From Dama dama (taxonomy: Eukaryota > Chordata > Mammalia > Artiodactyla > Cervidae), in the NCBI RefSeq assembly GCF_033118175.1, contig NC_083701.1, forward strand, positions 51,597,001-51,661,000: 64,000 nt of DNA, written 5' to 3'. Below the pieces are notes generated by a model. It had not been told where the DNA came from, did not search any database, and saw only the letters and a list, made by a program, of their open reading frames with translations. A program made the position numbers and the translations under genes. Below are positions 11,461 through 23,339 of the stretch, one piece after another (positions within the stretch are counted from its first letter, which is position 1; each line of letters opens with the position of its first letter).

Positions 11461-13699
11461 TCTGATTGCAAAATATATTATATCATCATTGCTTAAGGTT
11501 TATCTCTTTGGCATTTAAAATTCTCAGAGAATGCACACTCTCCACCACCTGAATGATTACCAAATAAAAACACCAATTTATGTAAAATGATCCTATCTCC
11601 AACCACATTTGTTTGGCACAGATCCAGAAACTAGACATAGCTAGACCATGCAGAGTTCTTTCCTAAGATTTATTTTTTCCTCCAGGTAACTGGTTCAACT
11701 GCAGGTCAACTAATATAGCTTAGAAACCAGAGTCATTTCACATATATAGATATGCCTGAATCACACAGAAAACCAGAGGTGAGAGATGAAAATGTGTTGA
11801 GAACTTTCAAATCTCCAGTTCCAGTAGAACCAATGCTCTTTCCTTAGTCCTTAGAAGGAACATGCCCTTCAAGAAGAAACATCAGCTCCTAAGAAATTCC
11901 CTTATTTACTGAATCTAACTTTGCAGTCAACAAAATAATCCTAACTAACATAGAAATAGATATAGCCTCTTAACATACACATTTTAAAATGAGTTTACCT
12001 AGGCACTTTGACTAACAAATTGGTAGATCAAATGGAATAAAGGATTTATAATGATTGAAAAGGTCTTTTATGGGGTAACAAACATAAATGGTTGAGTCCT
12101 CCTATGAACAGTCCTATCTTTCCTAAATTGTTCAAGATATATCAATGATATTTGAGTCTACCAATGTTTTTCTAGAATCTAGCTATATTTTACAGTCTGT
12201 AAAACAGGAATCATGTAATTTATTTCTCCTCACTTTCATTTTTTAAGTTACAAGTGATACCCTCTTTTTCTTTTACTAGAATTTTCTTAAGCAATATACC
12301 TTTTTCTTTTGCTACTTAATAAAACTTCAAACTTGTCCTCCTTCAGATTTAACCTTCTAAATTCAGGTAACCTCTTTTAATGATATGTCTTCTTAAAAAT
12401 AAACTCTTCTATGCCTTTTAGTACCTTCTCTATCTTGAATTTTCACAGCTTTATATGTCTCAACAATTATACTCATTAGTCTATTACTATCAATATTTTT
12501 GCTTTGGTTTTCAAAACTGTATAAGTTAGAACCAAATATGACATCACATCTCCAGAGATAATGTGGGCACCTAAATAAAATATGTACAGGAATTATATAA
12601 TATGATCCAAATATAGTCATATTTACAAATGGGTTTTATGACACATGAAAATCTGTTGTTTTATGTATGCATACTACAAAACAAAATATAAAAGGGGGAA
12701 AATAAAAATCATTTAATTACTGCATCCTAGAACTTCATACTGTTTTGACCATTAGTAGTGATACTCTCTGAAAGTATTAACAAAAATTTAGACCTTATTA
12801 CTAGACAACTAGGGATCTAGTGCTATAACCATGATCTGCATTTTAAGTAAATTAACTTTAGTGCCAAAGTCAAGCATCCCTGTGCCAAAGTCAAGCATCC
12901 CTTTAAGATAAAAACCTCCTCTCCAGAAGTTTGTAACTGAGTATCATTAATAAGAAAAGTATATCATTTCCCATGCAGCTGGTCTCTGCAGCACTCAGAT
13001 TCATAGAAGGACACGTTAACACAAACAGCTACAATTTGGCCACAGCTGGATAAAAATCCTTTTGTTTTTGTTTGAATTTGTATTAAGTATGATGCTGACT
13101 GAGTTATAGGAGTCCTACCGCAGCGCGACAGATGAAATTTTACAGATCAGTGTTCAGATTGAATAGAAATTTTAAAGATTACTTACTCCAAGCCAGTAAC
13201 TAGTGATAAATCCACTTTAAACAGATGGTAAAATGATGAATTAGACACAATCCAGAGCTTTCCCTTAATCTTAGAAAATATGCATGCTTTAGCATGTGAC
13301 TCATGATTTCCCAGCGTGTAAACTTGTATAGCGTGACAGCTACAAACAAGATATTAAATCTATGAATATGTCTAAATGCTTATGTAACTGTCATCATTAG
13401 TTTTTGGAAAACTGTCCACCCTCAAATCTTAATTCATTTTTGTCATCCTAAAATTTTACTTTGTAAACAGTTCAGCTGCCACCTGGCAAGCACACTTAGG
13501 ACTACTTTTTAAAATGAATCTTTTTCCCCCAGAAACCCAATAGTTACTTCATGGGGCTACTGACACAACATATTGGCCAGCTGCTTCTCTAAATACAGAC
13601 TTTGAAGAAGCTGCTTGAAAAATGGAAGGGTGAAAGTGATACAGACATGAATCTGAGAAGAGATAAAAAGGGAACTTTAATCCCAAATTTAAGTTTTTC
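11461..13699. other. Unassigned intergenic DNA
   Basis: About 2.2 kb of mostly unique AT-rich sequence. The one discrete structure is a perfect 21-bp tandem duplication at 12861-12902. A stretch around 11560-11960 may be an ancient, unassigned repeat. No coding exon is supported. Confidence 0.4.
12861..12902. repeat. Perfect 21-bp tandem duplication
   Basis: Two exact adjacent copies of a 21-nt unit beginning GTGCCAAAGTC, at 12861-12881 and 12882-12902. It is most simply a replication-slippage duplication. Confidence 0.95.
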
Positions 13700-14010
13700 C
13701 TCTGTCAGCAATGAATGTACTGAATTGTTTCTTGAGAGTTTATAATAAGTCATGTGCTGTAATGCTAAACTAGTATTGAAACATTCTATTTGCCTCAATG
13801 CTAACTTAAAATTCTGCAATCAAATGATATCTTCATTGTTATTAAATGTGTTTATTAATGGGCAAAGTGCACTGAACCTTTTCTGCCGAGAAGCTTTTTC
13901 TGTTCATCATCAGCAAAATGTCATTATATTTCAAGCTGCTTTCATGAAGCTGGTAATTGGAAGCAAGACTGTGTCAATTGAACTTAGATGAGAAATTACT
14001 ACTACTGTTT
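13700..14010. other. Repeat-free block, possible conserved non-coding DNA
   Basis: A stretch without recognisable transposon sequence and with balanced composition for this AT-rich window. It includes a homeodomain-like TAATTGG core near 13955. Open frames here are short and unsupported. The idea of conservation is inference only. Confidence 0.2.
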
Positions 14011-14094
14011 TTCCTTCCAAAATTATGTTGAGATGTAAGGAAGCTATTGAGGGAGACAGAGAAATATTAAGAAATATCTTAAAATAAAAATTCT

Positions 14095-14545
14095 TTTACT
14101 GACCAAACTCTAGTCAGTCTCCTCTGTGCCCTTTTTCAACTAGGCTCCATCATCGGCACGTCCTTAAAAACCCAAGAATTTTGCTAAGATGATTTAGCCA
14201 GAGTCCTCCATCCTTAACATATAATCACCCTCACTATCTGACCAAATTCCTCATCCTGCCATCTGCCAGTTGATACCTGATCACCCTGGCCTGCCTTCAA
14301 TGAGAATTCTATTAGGTTGGTTTGATCAAAATCTCCCTTACCCTATATTTCCTCTTAGTAATTTTCCATCCACTGACCCCTCTCCCCCATCTTTCCTTGG
14401 CTATAAATTCCCACTTTTCTTTGTTGTATTCAGAGTTAAGCCCATCTTCCTCTTGCCTACATGAAAACCCTTTGCAGTAGCCCGTATACCTGAATATATT
14501 CATCCCATAGTATTGAATAAAGTCTGCCTTACTCTCTTTCAACAA
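14095..14545 (+). mobile_element. ERV-type solo LTR, family unassigned
   Basis: LTR-like layout on the plus strand: a C/T-rich upstream part, a TATA-like box CTATAAATTC at 14401-14410, and an AATAAA signal at 14516-14521 followed by GTCTGCCTTACTC. The spacing of TATA to poly(A) signal (about 115 bp) fits an LTR with a short R region. I cannot see internal retroviral genes or a partner LTR nearby, so it is probably solo. Exact ends are uncertain. Confidence 0.5.
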
Positions 14546-14569
14546 GGACATAAATAAATGTTTTTCTTT

Positions 14570-14712
14570 ATGATTTTCCTGGCAAGAACACTGGAGTGGG
14601 TTGCCAATTTCTCCTCTGGGGGATCCTCCATACATAGGGGTCAGGCCCATGTTTCTTACATCTCCTGCATTGCAGATAAATTCACTGCCGAGCCACGGGG
14701 GAAGCTCCATCA
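14570..14712 (-). mobile_element. Bov-tA SINE, partial
   Basis: Reverse-oriented SINE containing GGCAAGAACACTGGAGTGGG and a tRNA-like head ending near GAGCCACGGGGGAAGCTCC. The distal tail is missing. Confidence 0.8.
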
Positions 14713-15700
14713 ATGTAAAATCATTTTTCATGCTATGATAGATATAGTAGATACTTATGTTTTGGCTGGTTTCATCCTGCCATAGTATATAATTAGAGGT
14801 GAACAATCTAAATATAATGAAGTGAAAGCTGCCTACTACAAGGTGGTAAGTGCACAAGTTGAAAAATTCATCTAGCATTTGTCATTTGTATCATCTGCAA
14901 ATACAAAGGAAATTATGTGGAATGAGAATGTGACACAAAACATGTTCCAAATTTCTACCACTGCAGAAGATGACAGAAGAGATGACTGTGGACTTCTCTT
15001 ATTAAATTAACCAGGGTTAAATAACAGACATCCTCTTTATCTTTATTCTTTATCTTTTTTCTTATTCCTTTAAATACTATGACTGAGCTGAGCCAGTATT
15101 TCTCTCTTTCTCTCTGTCTTCTTTCTCTTCTCTTTCCTCCCCTTCCTCCTTCTCCTCTTCTCCCTTATTCTCCTTCTTCCTCGCCCCCAAGCCAGGTCTT
15201 TCTCTCTCCTGCTTAAACTACTTGGAGCAAAATCCCAATATTCTGCAGGAAGGAATTATATATTGGCAGGAATAAACACTGACACAAGAGCTGAAGTAAC
15301 TGCTTGTGCCTTTAAATCAATTTGAATATTGCTAAGTGAGTGCTAAGATTAGCTATCTCAATATTATTCACATTGGGAAACAAACCCTAAAAAGAGAAAA
15401 GTACAAAGTTCTCTCAAAATTTAGAAACACTGCTTCATAATTAAAAGATATTTTCTAAGAATTCTTTATACTTTTAACCTTATTAATATGGGGATAATGT
15501 ATAATACTATCTCTGTGCTTTCACTCACAATTGGTGTTGAAAAACTCTACTTGTTTTCATCTTTTTAAGAATAGCTAAATAGATAATTTTTTTAAAATAT
15601 TCACATAAAGTTATAAATACAAATATCCTCCAGTAAAATCCAGTAAAAGGTAATGTGAATCATTAGAAAATTATTGTGTCATCAGATATTGGATCATCAG
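14713..15700. other. Unassigned intergenic DNA with CT-rich tract
   Basis: Contains a polypyrimidine tract of about 90 nt at 15098-15188. The rest is unassigned. No gene seen. Confidence 0.4.
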
Positions 15701-15709
15701 ATGTGATTT

Positions 15710-15860
15710 CTCATCTCAGCCCAACCCTCAACTCTTCTATATATGAGGACATCGAGTCTAATTACACTTAATTGACTTGCTGGATAGTTCATAGCCTGAA
15801 AGCACCTGAATGAGATTTAAATCAAGGTGTGTTTAATACTAAAGTCTATAATCTTTCTGC
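15710..15860 (+). mobile_element. MIR SINE fragment
   Basis: Diverged forward MIR: a TCATCTCAGCCCAACCCTCA block, then ATTGACTTGCTGGATAG and GAGATTTAAATCAAGGTGTG, in the order of the MIR core and 3' part. Confidence 0.45.
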
Positions 15861-15904
15861 CTCATCATTCTAGCTTCTCATTATCTGTGTTAATTAAAAA
15901 TATT

Positions 15905-16330
15905 CTCTTAAGCAATTCATCATGGAGCCAGATTATCTGGCTTCAACAATATCTCTGCCATTTGCTTGTTGTATAACCTCAGGCAAATTATTTTACTGCT
16001 CTGCAATCCCAGGAGAAGGGGATGACAGAGGGTGAGCTGGCTTCACTGACTGGATGGACAAGCTCCAGGAGATGGTGATGGATAGGGAAGCCTGGCGTGC
16101 TGCAGCCCATGGGGTCTCAAAGAGTCGGACACAACTGAGTGACTGAACTGAACTGAATCCTAGTTTCATCATCTCTGAAATGGGAATGGGAATGATAGTA
16201 ATTGCCTCAAACAGTTTCTTTGAGACTTAAATGAGTTTATTCAGTGAAGACTGAGTTAATATAACTAAAGAATATAGAACAGAAGATGGAGCGCAGTAAG
16301 TGCTATCTAGGTGTTGCTATTATTCTAATC
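15905..16330 (-). mobile_element. MIR SINE split by a BovB tail
   Basis: Reverse MIR. The left part includes ATCTCTGCCATTTGCTTGTT and AACCTCAGGCAAATTATTTT. The right part resumes with TAGTTTCATCATCTCTGAAA and ends with CAGTAAGTGCTATCTAGGTG. The two parts join if 16010-16155 is removed. Confidence 0.7.
16010..16155 (+). mobile_element. BovB 3'-end fragment
   Basis: Very short BovB insertion (about 146 bp) with the final ORF segment (GGAGATGGTGATGGATAGGG) and the tail ending GACTGAACTGAACTGAA. It is inserted in a MIR; flanks CTGCAATCC (16001-16009) and CTGAATCC (16153-16160) may be its target-site duplication. Confidence 0.8.
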
Positions 16331-17455
16331 TTCCTCTTTGGGCCTTGATTTCCTTACGCAGCTTGGTTAATGAAGGTAATAGCAGCAGAATTTTATGACT
16401 AGTGATGTTTAGACTTTAGATTTTTAATAACCTTGAAATCATTAAGAAAGTGATTCCTACATTACAACAATATGTAATTTTGAGAACACTAAATGTGTCC
16501 ATGTGTGTTTTCTGATAGCCAGGATCAGGAGAATAATTTAGATAGTGAATAGTATTGAATTTTGAGATAGGTAAATGATACAAAAAGCAAAGAGAAGCTA
16601 GCTATCTTTCCTTTCTGAAGATTAAATCAGTTAACACAAGCAAAGCACTTAGAAGGAAAACTGGCATGGAGTAAATACTGAATAATGTTAGCTATTATTT
16701 TTGTACATGATTCACCATTATATTACTCCAAAGTCTAATAAAACACCTAATATTAGGCAATCAATATAAATTTGTTAGGTTGCATTAGAAAAATGTAACA
16801 TTAAGCTTACCTGGGGATAGATAAATCAATGCCCACATCTTTATATTTTCCAATCTAATGTAAAATAATGAAAATCTACCCAGGATAATTATTTTAATTT
16901 GAAATTTGTCACAGATATGGGCATCTTTCTGATAATAGACGATAAATTGAAATACAGATGTTAAGGAATTAGAAACCCTGGGGCTGTGGGGTTTTTACCT
17001 TTGCTTTCAGCGAGGTCTCAATATTTAAATCACTAATTTTTTAATAACAATGATTTTTTATTTTATATATTAAAATTCAATATTACTCTAGCCTTCTTGA
17101 TGATAAGTATTAAAAAATTAACAGCAAAATATAATCTCCTTCCCTCAAAAAGAATAGTTTCATGTGTGAATTATCTCAGAGTACTTATTTTTATCTAATG
17201 TAAAGGGTGTTAACAGATAAATGGTAGTTTTCTTTTACTTTCATTTTGGCAAGAAGTTAATTTTCCCATCAAAAACAGAGAATATAAAAAATAATTGCTT
17301 CAAGAGTACAAATAATCACAATCCCAGGATGAGAAACAAAGAAGGCATGCGAATGAAAATTAAAAGGGTGGGCCAGGATGAGTCTGGATTCTCTTCAAAA
17401 TGATATATATATACTTGGTTAAAAAGCATTTAGCAGGTAACACTAGAGAAAAGAA
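16331..17455. other. Unique DNA with one MIR
   Basis: Mostly unassigned AT-rich sequence apart from a MIR at 16600-16712. No gene recognised. Confidence 0.4.
16600..16712 (-). mobile_element. MIR SINE fragment
   Basis: Reverse MIR end: AGATTAAATCAGTTAACACA, then AAAGCACTTAGAAGG and TAAATACTGAATAATGTTAG, matching the MIR 5' half reversed. Confidence 0.6.
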
Positions 17456-17477
17456 AACTTTCCTTCCTCCCTTCCCT

Positions 17478-17800
17478 ACTTTCTTCATTCCTTTTCAATA
17501 ATTTATTTGAACTAACTGTTGAGCAGCTATTAGTTTCCAGGCCCTCATTAGCCTGAGGAATGCTGTGAAGAACAAAACAGGGAAATCTCTGCCCCTGCAA
17601 GGTTACATTCTAGTGTTTGTGTGTTAATTGATCAGTCATGTCCAACTCTTTGCGACCCTATGGACTGTAGCCCACCAGGCTCCTCTGTCCAAGAGATTTT
17701 TTTCAGCAAGAATACTGAAGTGGGTTGCCATTTCATCCTCTAACATTCTAGTGGGTGAGGATAAAAAATACAGAATAGTTAACAAATATGATAATGCTTG
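17478..17800 (-). mobile_element. L2 LINE 3' end, split by a SINE
   Basis: Antisense L2 3' end: ATTTATTTGAACTAACTGTT, then GAAGAACAAAACAGGGAAAT and TACATTCTAGTG. It continues after 17743 as CATTCTAGTGGGTGAGGAT. A truncated Bov-tA separates the halves. Confidence 0.7.
17616..17742 (-). mobile_element. Bov-tA SINE, 5'-truncated, with TSD
   Basis: Reverse-oriented SINE keeping the BovB-like tail (CAGTCATGTCCAACTCTTTG) and part of the body, with the tRNA-like head missing. A perfect 11-bp repeat ACATTCTAGTG flanks it at 17605-17615 and 17743-17753, so the truncated form is what inserted. Confidence 0.9.
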
Positions 17801-17944
17801 TGCAGCAAATAAATATATGTCCGAAAAATGAGAAAGGGAAAATAATAGTATTCAGAGAGCATAGTGTTGAGGGAAAAAAAAATCCCTCAGATATAATATC
17901 TGAGCAAAGGGATAATACCATGAATATCTAGGGCAAAATCGGGC

Positions 17945-19995
17945 TCAGTTCAGTTCAGTCGCTCAGTAATGTCCGACTCTTTGCGACCTAAAGGACTGCA
18001 GCACGCCAGGCCTCCCTGTCCGTTAAACTCCCGGAGTTTACTCAAACTCATGTCCACTGAGTAGGTGATGTCATCCAACCATCTTATCCTCTATCAACCC
18101 CTTTTCCTCTGGCCTTCAATCTTCCCCAGCATCAGGGTCTTTTCCAATGAGTCAATTCTTCACACCAGGTGGCCAAAGTATTAGAGTTTCAGCTTCAGCA
18201 TCAGTCATTCCAATAAATATTCAGGACTGATTTCCTTTAGGATAGACTGGTTTGATCTCCTTGCAGTCCAAGGGACTCTCAAGAGTCTTCTCCAACACAA
18301 CAGTTCAAAAGCATCAATTCTGTGGTGCTCAGCTTTCTTTATAGTCCAACTCCCACATCCATACATGGCTGCTAGAAAAACCATAGCTTTGATGAGATGG
18401 ACCTTTGTTGACAAAGCAATGTCTCTGCTTGTTAATATGCCATCTAGGTTGGTCATAGCTTTTCTTCCAAGGAGTAAGCTTTTTTAATTTCATGGCTGCA
18501 CTCACCATATGCAGTGATTTTGGAGCCCCCAAAAATAAAGTCTGCCACTGTTTCCACTGTTTCTGCATCTATTTGCCAAGAAGTGATGTGACCAGACACC
18601 ATGATCTTAGTTTTCTGAATGTTGAGCTTTAAGCCAACTTTTTCACTCTGCTCTTCCACTTTGATCAAGAGGCTCTTTAGTTCTTCTTCACTTTCTGCCA
18701 TAAGGGTGGTGTCATCTGCATATCTGAGGCTATTGATATTTCTCCTGGTAGTCTTGATCCCAGCTTGTGCTTTCTCCAGCCCAGCATTTCTCATGATGTA
18801 CTCTGCATATACGTTAAATAAGCAGGGTGACAATATATAGCCTTGACGTACTCCTTTTCCTATTTGGAACCAGTCTGTTGTTCCGTGTCCAGTTCTACTG
18901 TTGCTTCCTGACCTGCAAACAGATTTCTCAAGAGGCAGGTCAGGTGGTCTGGTATTCCCATCTCTTGAAGAATTTTCCACAGTTTTTTGTGATCCACACA
19001 GTCAAAGGCTTTGGCATAATCAATAAAGCAGAAATACATATTTTTCTGGAACTCTCTTACTTTTTTTGATGATCCAACAGATGTTGGCAATTTGATCTCT
19101 GGTTCCTCTGCCTTTTCTAAAATCCAGCTTGAACATCTGGAAGTTCGTGGTTCATGTACTTTGAAGCCTGGCTTGGATAATTTTGATCATTACAGCATGT
19201 GAGATGAGTGAAATTGTGTGGTAGTTTGAGCATTCTTTGGGATTGCCTTTCTTTGGGCTTGGAATGAAAACTGTCCTTCCAGTCCTTGTCGCCACTGCTG
19301 AGTTTTCCAAATTTGCTGGCATATTGAGAGCAGCACTTTCACAGCATCATCTTTCAGGATTTGAAATAGCTCAACTGGAATTCCATCACCTCCACTAGCT
19401 TTGTTCATAATGATGCTTCCTGAGGCCCACTTGACTTTGCATTCCAGAATGTCTGGCTCTAGGTGAGTGATCATACCATCGCGATTGTCTGGGTCATGAA
19501 GATATTTTTTGTACAGTTCTTCTGTGTATTCTTGCCACCTCTTCTTAATATTTTCTGCTTCTGTTAATTCTATACTGTTTCTGTCCTTTATTGAGCCCAT
19601 CTTTGCATGAAATGTTCCCTTGGAGTCTCTGATTTTCTTGAAATGATCTCTAGTCTTTCCCTTTCTATTGTTTTCCTCTTCTTTGCACTGATCACTAGGA
19701 AGACTTTCTTATCTCTCCTTGCTATTCTTTGGAACTCTGCATTCAAATGGGCATATCTTTCCTTTTCTCCTTTGGTTTTCACTTCTCTTCTTTTCACAGC
19801 TACTTTTAAGGCCTCCTCAGACAGCCATTTTGCATTTTTGCATTTCTTTTTCTTGGGGAATGTCTTGATCCCTGTCTCCTGTACAATATCACAAACATCT
19901 GTCCATATTTCTTCAGGCACTCTGTCCATCAGCTCTAATCCCTTGAATCTATTTCTCACTTCCACTGTATTATCATAAGGGATTTGATTTAGGCT
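17945..19995 (-). mobile_element. BovB LINE, long antisense copy
   Basis: About 2.05 kb of BovB in reverse orientation from the tail (left, TTCAGTTCAGTCGCTCAGT) to the pre-RT region (right). The open pieces, read on the minus strand, lie in order but in different frames. The pre-RT segment is in 20073-19588, a CFIDYAKAFDCVDH motif (RT motif A) lies in 19090-18860, and GVRQGYILSP (motif B) and YADD (18722-18711) lie in 18980-18453. The C-terminal part is in 18456-18205. Catalytic residues are kept but frameshifts separate the motifs, so it is inactive. The endonuclease region is absent. Confidence 0.9.
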
Positions 19996-20039
19996 AGATG
20001 GAGGGAAAAGGGAAGAGAAGAAGCCCTTGTGGGCATGCC

Positions 20040-20266
20040 TGTTAAACCGCTTCAGTTGCCCTACTCTTTCCAACTCTCTGGGCTGTAGCCCACCAGGTTC
20101 CCCTGTCCATGGGATTCTCCAGGCAAGAATACTGGAGTGGGCTGCCGTATCCTCTTCCAGATGATCTTGCCGATCCAGGGATCAAACCCCAGTATCTATG
20201 TCTCATGCTCTGGCATGCAGGGTTTTTGTCTTTGTTTTTTTTTTTTTTAACCACTAGAGCCTCCTG
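20040..20266 (-). mobile_element. Bov-tA SINE with oligo-T insertion
   Basis: Reverse-oriented Bov-tA (GGCAAGAATACTGGAGTGGG near 20121). Near the tRNA-like end a T-rich segment (20222-20249) interrupts the usual sequence before the CCACTAGAGCC remnant. It abuts the long BovB. Confidence 0.8.
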
Positions 20267-21882
20267 AGAAGTTCAGATACCGTTAGGTCAGCATATATGA
20301 TATTTTCTGGGAACACAGAAGACAATATTGCTAGAGAAGTGCTGGAGGGGGGAAAGAACTTCACAGAGCTAGGACTGGTAAAGTCAGAAAGGCTACGTAG
20401 TATAGACTTTTCCCCTAAATATTAGAAAAAGCCATTAACGGAATTTGAGCAGAGAGACTTATGAGCTGGTATGTAATTTTAGAGTGAATAAATAGGCAAA
20501 GGTTTGTTACACATTTTGGACGATTTATTTCCCTAAGTCCTGCTTAGTTTCCAGAAATCTGTGAGTCTTCCTTTCTTGGAGTGGATCCAAACTCTTGAGT
20601 GGCAAATTATTCTTATAACTGTCCTATATCATTTTTAGAATTTAAATATGATGTCTCTATTGAATCAAGACTTAAAATATTCTTTTTAATAACCCAAGTT
20701 AATGGATGAAATATTTCAGTCACTGTTTAGGTCAATGTTCTTTAATTTTAAACACACTTAAACTTATCCTTAGCTACCCTTTCTGAATAGTTTTACTTCT
20801 CAAATGATTGACAGTCCAAAGGAGATGCACTTAACTATTGATTTAAACATTTTGTTACCCCATGTGAAGATTGTGCATAAAGTTTTAATTAATGGGTAAT
20901 GTTTACTTAAATATGTGATATTTATTTTTTTGATTTATAGCAAATGTTTTTTAAAAATGTAAAAATATTTCTCTCATACAATGATGCGCTGGTAAATGTT
21001 TCCCGCCTGAGTAAAAAAGTGGTAAGTAGTGCAGAATTTACAAATAAGAATAAAATATACAATATTTCTTTACTGCAAATTGCATATAAACATTGATTTG
21101 CTCGGAATGCTTTCACTGACTTTTCGTTACACTCATATGAATCGATAGCCACCTTATGGTTGCAACTCAATCATGATTTGACAATGCTGTTGCAATCCAA
21201 TCAGCTGAGTCTTCTCCCAAGAGAGTTATTGTAATTAAGCCTGATATATGATCTATTTTTCACCATTATAAATATTATATTAAACTAAAACCTCTTTGAG
21301 CACTCTACACATGTAGAAAATTCACTCATCCATCAATGAGGTAAGTAACTTTTTTTGTCAAATCAGGTAATACTAGAAGAATACCGCTTCATTTTTTGTG
21401 CTATAGATCATGTAACTTCTACAGCCCCAACATACTTTTATCTTTAATCTACACTGCTAATGTTTCTCCATCATCTTAACTCTATCCCAGAAATTGGTAT
21501 ACTGTTTCTCTAAAGGGCCAGAGAGTAAATATTTTAGGACTTGCAGACCTATAGTTACAACTGTTCAACTCCATATTTGTATTTCCAGAGTAACCTTAGA
21601 TAATACATAAGCAAATGTGTGTCACTGTGTTAAAAGATGTACGAGAAGAGACTCTAGACCATGTTTGATCCACAGAATGTTTTTTGTCAGCCCCCATTCT
21701 AGATAATCATTAAAATAATAAATCAAGTCTTAATTTATAGTCTTTGCCAATTTCTGAGGTATAAATTCTCTCACCATAGCTGAGTGTCAATCTATTATCT
21801 TGACATTGCTGAGTCTAGTGTTGGGAAGAGACCTTCAGTAGCACATTATCTATAAAAATTCCACCATGCAGATATAACAGGC
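20267..21882. other. Unassigned intergenic DNA
   Basis: About 1.6 kb without recognised repeats or exons. AT-rich throughout. Short open frames have no support. Confidence 0.4.
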
Positions 21883-22075
21883 ATGAAAGTGGAAGTGTTT
21901 GTGACCACATGGACTGTAACCTGCCAGGCTGCTCTGTTCATGGAATTCTCCAGCCAAGAATACTGGAGTGGGTAGCCATTCCCTTCTCCAGGGGATCTTC
22001 CTAACCCAGGGATCAAATCCCAGTCTGCTGCATTGTAGACAGATTCTTTACTGTCTGAGCCATCAGGGAAGCCCC
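21883..22075 (-). mobile_element. Bov-tA SINE
   Basis: Reverse-oriented SINE with AGAATACTGGAGTGGGTAGC in the body and a head ending GAGCCATCAGGGAAGCCCC. The tail is shortened. Confidence 0.85.
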
Positions 22076-22328
22076 CGGGTGCTCAGAAACATAGATAATT
22101 GTAAAACAGAGGAATAGAAAGTAATGTTTTGAGAATTTATTACCTTTGTTTTTAATAGAATTTATTTAATTGCAAGCTTATAGAATTGAACCATTAATAA
22201 CATCTGAGTTTAACATATCCTGAAAATTTTCTGAAAATTTAACAATCATATATGATAAGTCAGTACAAAATGATTCTTGCATGGTATTGCCCTAAGTAAG
22301 CATATTTGTGCTTTTCTTAGATACAAAT

Positions 22329-22604
22329 TGGAGAAGGCAATGGCACCCCACTCCAGTACTCTTGCCTGCAGAATCCCATGTTCGGAGGAGCCTGGTAGGC
22401 TGCAGTCCATGGGGTCGCTGGGAGTAGGACACGACTGAGCGACTTCACTTTCAGTTTTCACTTTCATGCATTGGAGAAGGAAATGGCAACCCACTCCGGT
22501 GACCTTGCCTGGAGAATCCCAGGGACGGCGGCCCTGGTGGGCTGCCGTCCATGGGGTCGGACGGAGCCGGACACAACTGAAGCGACTTAGCAGCAGCAGT
22601 AGAT
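22329..22604 (+). mobile_element. BOV-A2 SINE (dimer)
   Basis: Two Bov-A monomers in direct tandem, beginning at about 22331 (GAGAAGGCAATGGCACCCCA) and 22472 (GAGAAGGAAATGGCAACCCA), joined by a TTCACTTT-rich linker and ending in the CAGCAGCAG tail. The flanks AGATACAAAT (22319-22328) and AGATATAAAT (22601-22610) are a likely target-site duplication with one mismatch. Confidence 0.92.
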
Positions 22605-22610
22605 ATAAAT

Positions 22611-23339
22611 ATTAGTTGGTAACTTAATTCATCTGATTAAATAATAAAATAAAACTGGTAACAAAGCACAATTTAAACTACTTTTTATGTTCTACTAAAA
22701 AAAAATGTGATGCCCTGTTTTAGGAAAATTATATAACCTTTCAAGAGTGTTATTGATTAAAATGACAATATAATATATACCCTTTCTGAAAGTAGTAGAC
22801 AAGACCAAACTTAGAACTCTTTCAGGCTTGTGAATAAAGACTCCATATATTAGACACTGATCAAAGTAATATGCCACTTTTAGTCTTGGTGAACTCTTAC
22901 TTACTAATCAACTGCAACACAATTCAGATGGGAGCCTTCAGGATTTGTATGGAGAACAGATGAAGTAGAAACAAACTCTTAGGAAAATCTATTTTGTTAA
23001 TTTCCTTGCTTTAAATTACACTCAAGCTATTCTGTAGAGTTTATCTCACTTCAAAATTTTATCTTTGGATTATTTTTGTATGGTCTAGAAAGTTTAGTTA
23101 CAGCCTCAGACTTTCAGCAGATGAAGTGACTGAGTTCCACAATCTGGCATGTACTTGATATAATGTGTGCTGCCAAAAATTGCAGTGTCTGTTCTCCTTT
23201 CTTTAATATAGAGGAAAGTGAAGATACTTCAGTACACGCAGGAAAAAAATTCTAAATCCTCGATTTTAGTCTGTTTTCTTTCTGCATAAAACACTTAGAT
23301 TGTTCTGATATATTGGTTATTAAGTTATGATTTTTCAGC
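22611..23339. other. Unassigned intergenic DNA
   Basis: No repeat family or gene recognised. Confidence 0.4.

Noticed and set aside
14312..14878. 188-codon open frame on the minus strand
   Set aside because: It runs across a Bov-tA SINE and antisense through an LTR-like element. No domain and no start context.
17945..19995. Target-site duplication for the long antisense BovB
   Set aside because: Only a short, imperfect G/A-rich similarity between the flanks.
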